Assembly: GCF_003664005.1 (NCBI RefSeq)
Contig: NZ_RCCJ01000001.1
Coordinates: forward strand, 1,054,001-1,118,000
Length of the DNA: 64,000 nucleotides
Direction: 5' to 3'
Source: Hydrogenivirga caldilitoris
Lineage (GTDB): Bacteria > Aquificota > Aquificia > Aquificales > Aquificaceae
Shown: piece by piece, positions 1-8,055 of the stretch
How positions within the stretch are numbered: position 1 is the stretch's first letter
Layout: every line of letters begins with the position of its first letter
The notes under the pieces: model-generated
The model's database searches: none
Seen by the model: the letters and a program-made list of their open reading frames with translations, nothing else
What the model was told of the DNA's origin: nothing
Program-made: the position numbers and the translations under genes

Positions 1-180
1 CCCGGCTTTGGGTTCAAGGTCGTGGACGCTCTCATAACCAACTTTCACCTTCCGAGGTCCTCTCTCCTCTTCCTCGTCTGCGCCTTCGGAGGTAAGGATT
101 TCGTTTTAAGAGCGTACCGCGAAGCGGTCTCTAAGAGATACAGATTTTACAGCTACGGGGACGGGATGCTTATACTTTGA
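1..180 (+). CDS. queA: QueA, C-terminal fragment (tRNA preQ1 ribosyltransferase-isomerase)
   Basis: The frame is open from base 1 to a TGA at 178-180 and gives 59 residues; the start lies outside the window. The fragment carries two stretches typical of the QueA C-terminus, [13 protein letters not shown] and [10 protein letters not shown]. QueA moves the ribosyl part of S-adenosylmethionine onto preQ1 at position 34 of tRNA, making epoxyqueuosine in the cytoplasm. efp begins 14 bases downstream on the same strand. The identification is secure for a C-terminal fragment; nothing can be said about the missing part. Confidence 0.9.
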   Translation, partial: PGFGFKVVDALITNFHLPRSSLLFLVCAFGGKDFVLRAYREAVSKRYRFYSYGDGMLIL

Positions 181-194
181 TAAAATATCTTCCC

Positions 195-764
195 ATGGCA
201 GAGAAGATTGATATAAACAGGATAACGAGGGACATATTCATTGAGCACAAAGGAGAACCGTACAGGGTTCTGGATTACGAACACGTGAAGCCGGGAAAGG
301 GTCAGGCTTTTGTAAGGGTCAGGGCAAAGAACATGCTCACGGGTAACGTGATAGAGATCACCTACAAATCCTCCGATACCATACCCCTCGCAGACTTTGA
401 ACAGTTTTTTGCCGAGTACTCCTACTCCGACGGAGAGAACTACTACTTTATGAACACACAGACCTATGAGATGGTGGCTATTCCAAAGGAAAAGATAGAG
501 GAAGAAGCTAAGTTTTTGAAAGAGGGCATGCAGGTGGTCGTTTTCTTCTATCAGGGACAGCCGGTGGGTATAGAGCTCCCCAAGCACGTGGAGCTGAAGG
601 TTGTTGAAACCGAACCTGCCTTCAAAGGTGACACGGCGGCAGGAGGAACGAAGCCTGCAAAGCTGGAAACGGGAGCTGTTGTCCAGGTTCCTTTCTTCGT
701 TGCTGAGGGTGATTTAGTGAAGGTAGATACAAGAACAGGAACGTACATAGAAAGGGTGAAATGA
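195..764 (+). CDS. efp: Elongation factor P
   Basis: The 189-residue product has the full three-domain length of EF-P, which binds between the P and E sites and rescues ribosomes stalled on polyproline. The N-terminal domain (about 1-65) contains the loop PGKGQAF, with Lys35 at the tip that is modified in many bacteria; no modification enzyme is encoded in this window. The C-terminal OB domain ends with the family pattern GDLVKVDTRTGTYIERV. I chose the ATG at 195 rather than the in-frame TTG at 177, because EF-P normally begins just before this point. No Shine-Dalgarno is visible; a TAAAAT box ends 8 bases before the ATG, so the message may be leaderless. The stop overlaps the accB start by 4 bases. 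Confidence 0.95.
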   Translation: MAEKIDINRITRDIFIEHKGEPYRVLDYEHVKPGKGQAFVRVRAKNMLTGNVIEITYKSSDTIPLADFEQFFAEYSYSDGENYYFMNTQTYEMVAIPKEKIEEEAKFLKEGMQVVVFFYQGQPVGIELPKHVELKVVETEPAFKGDTAAGGTKPAKLETGAVVQVPFFVAEGDLVKVDTRTGTYIERVK

Positions 765-1222
765 TGGACAGGGACTTTATAAGAGAACTTATAGAGCTCG
801 TCAAGAACTCAAACATAAGGACCTTAAAGATTGAAAATCAGGAAGGAAAAATCGTAATAGAAACCCATCGGGGCGAGGATGTACAGCCGAAGGTAGAGAA
901 GAAGCCAAGGCTTACCGATGAATACAGACACCAGGAACTTCTACCTCCTTCTGAAGACATAAGCGAGGAGGAGAAGAAGTACCACGTTATAAAGAGCCCT
1001 CTTGTTGGAACCTTCTACAGGTCTCCCGCTCCAGGGGCACCTCCCTTTATTGAAGTTGGAGACATAGTCTCTCCGGGTCAGGTTCTCTGCATCATAGAGG
1101 CTCTAAAGGTAATGAACGAGATAGAGAGCGATGTGAGGGGAAGGGTGGAAAAGATTTTGGTGGAGAACGGGGAGACCGTTGAGTACGGTCAGCCCCTATT
1201 TTTGATAGATACGGAGATTTAA
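761..1222 (+). CDS. accB: Biotin carboxyl carrier protein of acetyl-CoA carboxylase
   Basis: This is the biotin carrier that swings carboxybiotin between biotin carboxylase and the carboxyltransferase, making malonyl-CoA for fatty acid synthesis. At 153 residues it has the usual AccB length: an N-terminal region for assembly, a charged and proline-bearing linker (about 45-75), then a biotinyl domain of about 80 residues. The biotinylation motif reads EALKVMNEIE, a variant of EAMKLMNEIE, with the modified Lys in the middle. Two tandem ATG codons (761 and 764) overlap the efp stop, so the two genes are translationally coupled. accC is not in the window. The biotin gene bioW lies at 48164-48895. 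Confidence 0.95.
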   Translation: MMDRDFIRELIELVKNSNIRTLKIENQEGKIVIETHRGEDVQPKVEKKPRLTDEYRHQELLPPSEDISEEEKKYHVIKSPLVGTFYRSPAPGAPPFIEVGDIVSPGQVLCIIEALKVMNEIESDVRGRVEKILVENGETVEYGQPLFLIDTEI

Positions 1223-2481
1223 GGGTTGTTTATACTCGCTGTCACATACTCCATCCCATCTATTGCGGTTCCGTCAAAGTAAAGGTTTAAGAGGTCTACG
1301 GTAGTCTTGTTGGAGGTGTATGCCACGAGGTCTCCCTTGCCTGCAGAGGAAGGATTGTCCGGGTACCAGTTATCGTCCCAGCCTGTAAGGGAACTTAAGT
1401 TGGGGAACGTGTAAGTGTAAGATGAGTTGTTCCCCAACCAGCCTATTGTCCAGTGTATGTACCAGTAATAGCTCCCTCCGAACATATACTCATTAAGCTT
1501 GTAAACCTGAGTCTGGTGCCCATTAAGCCCACTTGAGTAAGCGTTCCAACTTACCTGTATCCTCTCGGTGGAAAGGTTAGCGTCAACCACGGTAAAGGTG
1601 GCACCCTGTGTCATGTGGGGTGGAAAACCCTGACAGTTATAGTTACTTGGCTGGTCGTGAAACTCTTGAAAGCTTGTGGTAGCGCTGCCAGATGTGGCTG
1701 TTGATGCGTAGTTCCAGAAATCACCGTTTTGGAATAAGGAGCTCGGGATTAAAGGTTGATATGAACTACCTCCTATGTTGTAGATAGTAGTTCCACCGGC
1801 ACTTAGGAAGCTTACACGGTGGCTATTTGTATTCGTATTACCACAGCTCCAGGTGTAAGATGTTGAATCAGCTGTGGGAGCATTTGTAAAGTCTACGTTG
1901 TGAACGGTGTTTGTAGTAACAGATACGTTTCTATCTATTACAACGTGAGAGTTTAGTATGTCCAGATTACCATCGTTTGAATTACCATCTTCAAGTATTG
2001 TTATGATATCATGGGTTCCCGGGGGGACACCAGGCGTGTTAAAAGCATAACTCCCAGACTGGGTAGTCTGCCAATACTGTGTGCTCCAATACACAAACTT
2101 ATCTACACCAACATATTGTGGATTAAAAGACCCCGATAACGTGTACGTTGGCGTTCCACAATCAACGTATAATCTATTCCTCTCCGAAATCAGACCATGG
2201 AAAAGGTTGCCATTCATGTTTGAAGTGCAGAAAACGACAGCTCCGTATTTTCCTGACGCATCCGTAACGTTAAATTGGTAAGTATATTTGTATCCAGATA
2301 TCGTCGGAGAAGCAGTCTGCCAAGCTCCAGCGCCGTCCTGATAGGCAAAGAAGACCTGACTTCCTCCATTATTGGCTACCTCAACGGTAACCACTCCGGC
2401 AGGTGAGTTGCCTCCACCTCCTCCACATCCTGATATAAAAGCTACTGCTAAAGCTGTTGGAATTAGAAAAATTTTTTTCAT
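1219..2481 (-). CDS. Putative surface lipoprotein of unknown function
   Basis: The 420-residue product starts with a lipoprotein signal peptide (MKKIFLIPTALAVAF) and a lipobox ending SGC, followed by a poly-glycine run (GGGGG) that would act as a flexible tether. The rest is rich in Ser, Thr, Asn, Tyr and Trp and low in charged residues, as in extracytoplasmic beta-rich proteins. I recognise no family and no catalytic motif. The ATG at 2481 is chosen because AGGAGGG sits 6 bases upstream; an upstream in-frame start at 2499 would break the signal peptide. The stop overlaps the accB stop by 4 bases (convergent). An outer-membrane or cell-surface location is an inference from the lipobox. Confidence 0.75.
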   Translation of the reverse strand: MKKIFLIPTALAVAFISGCGGGGGNSPAGVVTVEVANNGGSQVFFAYQDGAGAWQTASPTISGYKYTYQFNVTDASGKYGAVVFCTSNMNGNLFHGLISERNRLYVDCGTPTYTLSGSFNPQYVGVDKFVYWSTQYWQTTQSGSYAFNTPGVPPGTHDIITILEDGNSNDGNLDILNSHVVIDRNVSVTTNTVHNVDFTNAPTADSTSYTWSCGNTNTNSHRVSFLSAGGTTIYNIGGSSYQPLIPSSLFQNGDFWNYASTATSGSATTSFQEFHDQPSNYNCQGFPPHMTQGATFTVVDANLSTERIQVSWNAYSSGLNGHQTQVYKLNEYMFGGSYYWYIHWTIGWLGNNSSYTYTFPNLSSLTGWDDNWYPDNPSSAGKGDLVAYTSNKTTVDLLNLYFDGTAIDGMEYVTASINNP

Positions 2482-2549
2482 ACATTTACCCTCCTGCATA
2501 TATGTTAAGTTTCTTTACACTCTTTTATATGGTATTTTTCACAAAAGGA

Positions 2550-3317
2550 TTAACTCACAGTATGTCTTATAAAGAGGATACTTCCGACGACCATTATAAA
2601 ACCTAAGAAAGATAAAAGGGAAAGTCTTGAAGGTTTTAAGCCTTTAACCAGATTTAAGTGAATAACAATAGCGTAATAAATCCACATCATCAGGGTCAGA
2701 ATCAGTTTGGGGTCGTTTATCCAGTGTTTACCGAGGTAGTTTTTTGCCCATATACTTCCGAAAATAAGCGTTAAAGTTAAAAAGATAAAACCGAGGTTTA
2801 ATAAAACCCTTTCCATCTTTCTCAAAAGATTGACTGGAACCATGAATCCTTCTATGTGTTTGGCTTTGAGCTTTCTCTCAACTATGAACTTTACGCCCGA
2901 AGATATACCTGCGAGTATAAGGGAGGCGTAAGCTACTCCAGCGGAGAGTATGTGATAGACATAAAAGGGGTTCTTGTAGCCGACCTTCTGAGCCGGTAGT
3001 CCTACGAGGGTCGTGAGAAAGCCTATGAAAGCAACTATGAGCCCGAAGTCCGCCACGTTCTTTCTGAGTACAAGGTCAAGGGCTATAAAAATCAGCGTGA
3101 GTAAATTCCCCATCAGCGAGACCATACCGTAAACGTCCCCCACCGGAAAGCGTCCCGTAGAGTGGTAAACCCCGAAGAAGTGCAATATATAGAGTATTAG
3201 GGCAAGCAGCAGACCAAAGGTAGGAAGGTTCTTTAGATTTACACCGAAGAAGGTCCTCAGAAGGAAAAGGACACCGCTCAGGAGGTATATAATGACCGAC
3301 AGGAGCAGTAAAAGCAT
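2550..3317 (-). CDS. CcsA/HemX-type membrane protein (cytochrome c assembly family)
   Basis: The 255-residue product is almost entirely hydrophobic, with about eight membrane segments. It resembles the CcsA/CcmC/HemX family, whose members handle haem at the outer face of the membrane during cytochrome c maturation. The haem-handling WWD-type segment is present but degenerate: WAKNYLGKHWINDPK in place of the tryptophan-rich consensus ending SWDPKET. A conserved-looking His pair flanks it (HILSAG earlier, HWINDP here). The family is a moderately firm call; whether it works as CcsA or as the less understood HemX is open. It follows the frameshifted transporter by 4 bases. Confidence 0.7.
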   Translation of the reverse strand: MLLLLLSVIIYLLSGVLFLLRTFFGVNLKNLPTFGLLLALILYILHFFGVYHSTGRFPVGDVYGMVSLMGNLLTLIFIALDLVLRKNVADFGLIVAFIGFLTTLVGLPAQKVGYKNPFYVYHILSAGVAYASLILAGISSGVKFIVERKLKAKHIEGFMVPVNLLRKMERVLLNLGFIFLTLTLIFGSIWAKNYLGKHWINDPKLILTLMMWIYYAIVIHLNLVKGLKPSRLSLLSFLGFIMVVGSILFIRHTVS

Positions 3318-3321
3318 AGGT

Positions 3322-4804
3322 TTATTTTATATGAGAAGGGATACCGGCTCTCCTGCTCGTTAAAAAGAGAAAGAAGAGTGTGAGCATTATGCTGAGGAGA
3401 CTTATGTAGGAGGCTATTTTGAGTGCATCCTGAACGGCGTAGATACCGGCAAGGGTGTTCTGAAGTCTCGCCAGCATGAGTTTGAACTTGAGGGAGAAAT
3501 CAGCGATGTCCTGACCGGAAAGGAAGGCTCTCAGGGCGTTTATTTCATCGTAATGAAAAGCTCTTCCGGTCTCAAACTGGTAGGTTGCTATTGATGTGGC
3601 AAAGGAAGCTCCCATGAGTCTTGCGTAGTTATAGACTGCAGAGCCGATGGGAATCTGAAGGGGCTTTAAGCTCTTAAAGGCAAGGGCTGTGAGGGGAGAA
3701 AAGAAGAAGCCCATGGCAAAACCGAGGAGACATAGGTAAAGGAATATCTTGGCTTTCGGTGTTTCGTAATCAAGGTGGGAGAGGAAGAAGAAGAGGGCTA
3801 TAAATAGTGTGCTCTGGGATACGAGAAGGAGGAGCTTTGGTTCCATCCTGTCGCTCAGCCTTCCACCTACGAGGGCAAAGAGGGCTAAAAAGAAGGCAAA
3901 ACCCACAAACTGCAAGCCCGTCTGAAAGGTGGGTACGTCCCTGAGCCTCTCAAAGTATATGGGTATTAGGTATATAGTCTGGAAGAACACAAACCCGTAA
4001 ACCAGCACAAAGGTTATAAAGGCATACAGGTAGTTGGGTTCTTTGAAGATGCTGTAATCAATAAGCTTTCTTTCGCTGATAAGCTCGGACACCATGAAAA
4101 GAAGAAAGGTAAGCAGGGCTATATAAAAAACGTAAAAAGTCTTGTCCGAATAAAACCAACCCCAGCTCTCGCCCTTTGAGAGAAAGACTATGAAGCTTAC
4201 GGAGGAAACCGAGAGGAGCGTGTAACTGAGCAAGTTAAAGGGAACGGGTTTCCTTTCCCCTATATCGGGAAGGAAGAAGTATGCAACGGGTATCAGCAGC
4301 ACTATGACGGGCAGGTTCATGTAGAATATCCACCTCCAGGAGAAGTACTCTACGAAGTAACCCCTACGGCGGGTCCAAGACCGGGTGCAAAAGCTACAGC
4401 CATGGCGTAAAAGCCCATAGCCGTTCCCCTACTCTCAGGGGGGAAGAGGCTGAAGAGTATGGATTGGGAGGAGGGTATCAGGAGACCTTCCCTATTCCCT
4501 GCAAAAAGCGGGAGGCTATCATGAACTCCAGACTTCCCGCCTGACCGGAAAGAGCGCTGCCAAGTCCGAACAGAGAGAGTCCGAGGACGTAGGTGTTCTT
4601 GAGTCCTATCCTTGAGCTGAGAGCACTGAAGGCGAGTATTGTTATGGCGGTTGCGGTTATGTAACTTATAGCGACCCATTCTATACCGTATATATCCGTC
4701 TGGAGAGGAGCTATCATCTTGGGTATGGCTACGTTGGTGCTGGTTATCCCCAGGACGGCAAGAAAGGTTCCGAGAACTATCAGGAATGTATAGAACCAGA
4801 CCAT
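3322..4804 (-). pseudogene. DHA2-family MFS drug exporter with two single-base frameshifts
   Basis: Three reading frames together encode one multidrug exporter of the EmrB/QacA type. The N-terminal piece starts at the ATG at 4804 and runs through RFLQGIG. The middle piece, from GLLIPSSQS to GPAVG, is in another frame. The C-terminal piece from MNLPVIV onward is in a third. The frames are restored by adding one G in the run at about 4490-4492 and one G in the run at 4361-4364 (both G on the minus strand). With these two bases the length becomes 1485, exactly 495 codons, with about 14 membrane segments, as the DHA2 family has. Both losses fall in homopolymers, so sequencing error is as likely as true decay. 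It lies 3 bases after nadA. Confidence 0.8.
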
Positions 4805-4807
4805 TCC

Positions 4808-5776
4808 TCAGCTGAGTTCTAACATCCTCTCTATCGGTCTCCTCGCTCTCTCTATAATATCCTCAGGGAGCTCCACCTCGTTTATCTCGTTCTTTATGGT
4901 CTCATAGACCTTTGGCAGGGTTATCCCCTTCATTGTGCAGCAGTAGACGGTTCCGCAGTAGTTCATTGACTCGGGGAATATGTACTCCTTGTTGGGGTTC
5001 TTCTTCATGAGGGTGTACTTGAGACCCACCTCTGTAATGACTATGACCCTCTTTGCGTCCACGCTCGTTGCGTACTTGATTATCTGGGAGGTAGAACCCA
5101 CGAAGTCGGCGAGCTCTATGACCTTGGGATGGCACTCAGGGTGAACGGCAACCTTGGCGTCGGGATACTTCTCTTTCAGCTTCATGACCTCCCTCGCGGT
5201 GAACTCAAAGTGGGGAGGGCAGAAACCCTTCCATATTATGAACTCCTTTTCGGGAACCTGCTTCGCTACCCACTGACCGAGAGCCTGGTCGGGTAGAAAG
5301 ACTATCTTCTTAGCTTCCAGCTTCTTTATTATCTTCGGGGCGTTGGCGGAGGTCACACATATATCTACCTCAGCCTTCACGTCGGCGGTGGTGTTTATGT
5401 AAGCCACGAACTCCGCATCGGGATGTTCTTCCCTTAACTTCCTAACCTGCTCGGCGGTTACCATGTCCGCCATGGGACAGCCGGATTCGGGGTTAGGGTG
5501 GAGAACCTTCTTCTGGGGGCTGAGAATCTTCGCGGTCTCGCACATGAACCTGACACCGCAGAAGACTATTATGTCCGCATCGGTATTCGCAGCCTTACGG
5601 GAGAGTTCTAAGGAATCTCCCACGAAGTCCGCTATATCCTGAACCTCCGGTCTCTGGTAGTAGTGGGCTAAGATTATTGCGTTCTTCTCCTGGGCTAACC
5701 TCCTCACCTCCTTCTGGAGCTCCTTTATCTCCTCGGCTGTGAGTTCCCTTTCCTGTATCTCAAATCCTACATTCAT
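4808..5776 (-). CDS. nadA: Quinolinate synthase A
   Basis: NadA condenses iminoaspartate with dihydroxyacetone phosphate to quinolinate in NAD synthesis and needs a [4Fe-4S] cluster. The 322-residue product has the family's usual length. It shows the expected blocks: AHYYQRPEVQD near the N-terminus, VFCGVRFMCETAKIL, HPNPESGCPMAD, FCPPHFEF, HPECHP and a Cys-rich YCGTVYCCTMKGI near the end, which carry the cluster cysteines. The ATG at 5776 is preceded by AGGAGGAAGG, and a TATAAAT box lies further upstream, so this gene has an ordinary leader. It heads a minus-strand run that continues into the transporter at 4804. Confidence 0.96.
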   Translation of the reverse strand: MNVGFEIQERELTAEEIKELQKEVRRLAQEKNAIILAHYYQRPEVQDIADFVGDSLELSRKAANTDADIIVFCGVRFMCETAKILSPQKKVLHPNPESGCPMADMVTAEQVRKLREEHPDAEFVAYINTTADVKAEVDICVTSANAPKIIKKLEAKKIVFLPDQALGQWVAKQVPEKEFIIWKGFCPPHFEFTAREVMKLKEKYPDAKVAVHPECHPKVIELADFVGSTSQIIKYATSVDAKRVIVITEVGLKYTLMKKNPNKEYIFPESMNYCGTVYCCTMKGITLPKVYETIKNEINEVELPEDIIERARRPIERMLELS

Positions 5777-5835
5777 ATCCTTCCTCCTGTGTTGGTAAAT
5801 TTATAATTTAACGCCTGTGATATGAGGTTCAAGCC

Positions 5836-6393
5836 ATGGGAAGAGTAGTGCTCGCTTCAGCCTCACCGAGGAGGAGGGAGATACTTTCCCTGTTGGGAAT
5901 AGAGTTTGAAGTCGTCCCTTCCGGGATAGAGGAGCATACCCATGGGGACCCCATAACGACGGCGAGGAGGCTGTCCTACGAAAAGGCTCTGGACGTCTGG
6001 AAGAGTAATAAGGACGCTCTCGTGATAGGGGCGGATACCCTTGTCTTCGTTGGCAAGGAGATAATAGGAAAACCAAGGGACGAGGAGGAAGCCTTTCAGA
6101 CCCTCTCTTTCCTTTCGGGGAGGTGGCACAGGGTGGTGACGGCGGTCTCCTTTGTCTCTAAAGGTTTCAGAAAAACGGTCCACGACGTTGCGAGGGTTAA
6201 GTTCAGAAAGCTGTCCGGGGAGGAGATAAGGTTTTACATATCCACCGGTGAGCCGATGGACAAGGCTGGAGCTTATGGGGTTCAGGGCTTTGGAGCCACA
6301 ATAGTTGAGAGGATAGAGGGGAACTTTTACACGGTCATGGGTCTTCCCATCCACAAGGTCTATGAGGTTTTGAGGAAACTCACCATGTCATAG
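5836..6393 (+). CDS. maf: Maf-like nucleoside triphosphate pyrophosphatase
   Basis: Maf proteins hydrolyse non-canonical or specific nucleoside triphosphates (dTTP, UTP or modified forms) to monophosphates and pyrophosphate, and act as house-cleaning enzymes. The 185-residue product matches the family length. It has the N-terminal nucleotide/phosphate motif VLASASPRRREIL, the conserved GADTLVF with the presumed catalytic Asp, and the C-terminal KAGAYGVQGFGA. It is divergent from nadA, 59 bases away. Which subgroup it belongs to (YhdE or YceF type) cannot be settled by eye. Confidence 0.93.
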   Translation: MGRVVLASASPRRREILSLLGIEFEVVPSGIEEHTHGDPITTARRLSYEKALDVWKSNKDALVIGADTLVFVGKEIIGKPRDEEEAFQTLSFLSGRWHRVVTAVSFVSKGFRKTVHDVARVKFRKLSGEEIRFYISTGEPMDKAGAYGVQGFGATIVERIEGNFYTVMGLPIHKVYEVLRKLTMS

Positions 6394-6416
6394 AAAAGCC
6401 TTATTTTTTACCTGAG

Positions 6417-7184
6417 ATGGAAGAAGAGAAAGACCTGGGGAATGCGTGGGAGTACAGAGGATGCATAATCCCGAAAGAGCTTTACTACTATATAGACCTA
6501 CAGGTCTGGGTAAAGGTGAATGAGGACGGCACCGTATCTTTGGGAATTACAGAGGTTGGACAGACCAGAGCCGGGAAAATACTCCACATCCGGGTTAAAC
6601 CTGAAGGTAAGGAGGTCAGTAAGGGAAAACCCGTTGCTACCCTGGAGAGCGGAAAGTGGGCTGGACCTATCCCTGCTTTGGTTGAAGGCAAGATAGTAGA
6701 TGTGAACGAGAAGGTTCTTGATTCTCCCGAAATTTTAAATTTGGACCCTTACGGAGAGTGGATAGTGAAGCTAAAACCTTTGAGTGAGGAAACCCTTAAG
6801 AGAGACTTAAGCGAGCTGGTGAGCGGCGAAAAAGCGTATGAGGAGATGAAAAACTACATAGGAGAGTGGGATATCATATGTATGAAGTGTGTAGAGGAGG
6901 AGCTTTACAAGAGAAAACCTGAGAAGTCACTTAGACCTCAAGACAGGCACGTAATACTCTTAACAGCAACGTGGTGTTCGGCAAGTCAAGAAGCGGACGC
7001 CATGTGGAGGAGGTTTAAGGAAGAACTTGGGTTTAAGTATGAAGCCTTAGATGTTGAAACGCCAGAGGGAAGATTTTGGGTCACGAAATTCCTAATAAAG
7101 AGTGTCCCTACCACTATCGTTGATAGAAACATCGCTTTTGTGGGCGTTCCGAAAGAAGAAGAGATAAGAGAGCTCATAACCTAA
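6417..7184 (+). CDS. GcvH-like lipoyl domain fused to a one-cysteine thioredoxin-like domain
   Basis: Residues about 20-140 align with the H protein of glycine cleavage: WVKVNEDGTVSLGITEVGQ, then ESGKWAGPIPA where the Lys matches the lipoylated Lys of GcvH, then EGKIVDVNE, LDSPEILN and DPYGEWIVKL. Such GcvH relatives include LbpA of the sulfur-oxidising sHdr pathway. A linker holds CMKC. Residues about 175-255 look like a thioredoxin fold: VILLTATWCSASQEA sits where WCxxC should be but keeps only the first Cys, and VPTTIV supplies the cis-Pro turn. No glycine-cleavage or hdr genes are in the window. No Shine-Dalgarno is clear before the ATG. A DUF488 gene follows 12 bases on. Function is unknown; redox or sulfur transfer is an inference. 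Confidence 0.8.
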   Translation: MEEEKDLGNAWEYRGCIIPKELYYYIDLQVWVKVNEDGTVSLGITEVGQTRAGKILHIRVKPEGKEVSKGKPVATLESGKWAGPIPALVEGKIVDVNEKVLDSPEILNLDPYGEWIVKLKPLSEETLKRDLSELVSGEKAYEEMKNYIGEWDIICMKCVEEELYKRKPEKSLRPQDRHVILLTATWCSASQEADAMWRRFKEELGFKYEALDVETPEGRFWVTKFLIKSVPTTIVDRNIAFVGVPKEEEIRELIT

Positions 7185-7196
7185 GGAGGATGTGGG

Positions 7197-7550
7197 TTGA
7201 TTAAAGTCAAAAGAATCTATGAAAAACCGTCAGAAGAAGACGGACTCCGCATATTGGTAGACAGGCTGTGGCCAAGAGGGATAAAAAGAGAAGACGCAAG
7301 GGTTGACCTCTGGTTAAAGGAAATAGCACCCTCAGATGAGCTAAGGAGATGGTTTTCCCACAGGAGCGAGAGATGGGAAGGATTTAAAAGAAAGTACAAA
7401 GAGGAACTAAAGGGGAAAAAGGAATTAATAGAGCGGATAAAAGAGCTTGAAAGCAAGCATGGAACCGTAACGCTCCTGTTCTCAGCCAGGGATACTGAAC
7501 ACAATAACGCCGTTGTTTTAATGGAGGTGATAGAGGAAGGGAGCTGGTGA
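7197..7550 (+). CDS. DUF488 (YeaO-like) protein
   Basis: The 117-residue product belongs to the DUF488 family, recognised by RILVDRLWPRGI near the N-terminus, WLKEIAPSDELRRWFSH in the middle and TLLFSARDTEHNNA near the end. The biochemical role of this family is not established; it has been linked loosely to oxidative and metal stress. The start is TTG at 7197, supported by AAGGAGG seven bases upstream; the ATG at 7190 reads into an immediate stop. The short gap to the lipoyl/thioredoxin fusion suggests co-transcription. Confidence 0.88.
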   Translation: MIKVKRIYEKPSEEDGLRILVDRLWPRGIKREDARVDLWLKEIAPSDELRRWFSHRSERWEGFKRKYKEELKGKKELIERIKELESKHGTVTLLFSARDTEHNNAVVLMEVIEEGSW

Positions 7551-7560
7551 ACCCTCAATT

Positions 7561-8055
7561 TCACCGCAGGAGTGTTTCAAAGAGCATCTCATTTCCCTCA
7601 ACGGAAACCTTTATCCTGTCGGGTAGTCCATCGTACGTATTAAACTCCCTGTCCCTCTCATAGACCCTTATACTGAAGTCGTGGAAGGTGGCAACCCTCT
7701 GAAGCTTATCCTCCTCTATCTCGTCTATCGCTCCGTAAGGATAAGGGAACTCGTAGTAGTAGAGCCTCCCGTCTTTGAATATGTAAGCGCACTTGACCAC
7801 CCCCCGATAGATGGTTCCTCCGCTCGTTATCATATAGAGGTTGTTGTTCTCTACCCTTATCCTCTTAGCTCCAGTTATCTTCCTCTGTATGTCCCAGAAG
7901 AGGGAAGCCTTAAGCTTCAGCCTTTCCGATTCCTCCGTTATACCAAGGCTTGAGTCTATGCCCCTTGAGAAGACCAGGAGGAGGGCGGAGAAGGTCAGTC
8001 CGAGGAGGGTGAGGACTACGAGAACCTCTATTAGGGTGAAAGCTCTAACCTTCAT
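7561..8055 (-). CDS. Type II secretion/type IV pilus-like pseudopilin (GspJ-like)
   Basis: The product begins MKVRAFTLIEVLVVLTLL, a short leader followed directly by the prepilin-peptidase and methylation site with Glu5, then one membrane helix and a soluble domain of about 130 residues. The length (164) and beta-rich C-terminal part suit a minor pseudopilin such as GspJ or GspH rather than the major one. It starts inside the last codons of the GGDEF-EAL gene (11-base overlap), and is the last gene of the run leuS beta, gspG, gspI-like, GGDEF-EAL, gspJ-like. Its leader would be cut by the prepilin peptidase at 14641-15393. Confidence 0.82.
   Translation of the reverse strand: MKVRAFTLIEVLVVLTLLGLTFSALLLVFSRGIDSSLGITEESERLKLKASLFWDIQRKITGAKRIRVENNNLYMITSGGTIYRGVVKCAYIFKDGRLYYYEFPYPYGAIDEIEEDKLQRVATFHDFSIRVYERDREFNTYDGLPDRIKVSVEGNEMLFETLLR

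Noticed and set aside
5863-6354. A 163-codon minus-strand frame opposite maf
   Set aside because: Maf motifs are clear on the plus strand, and the antisense frame has shadow-like composition.
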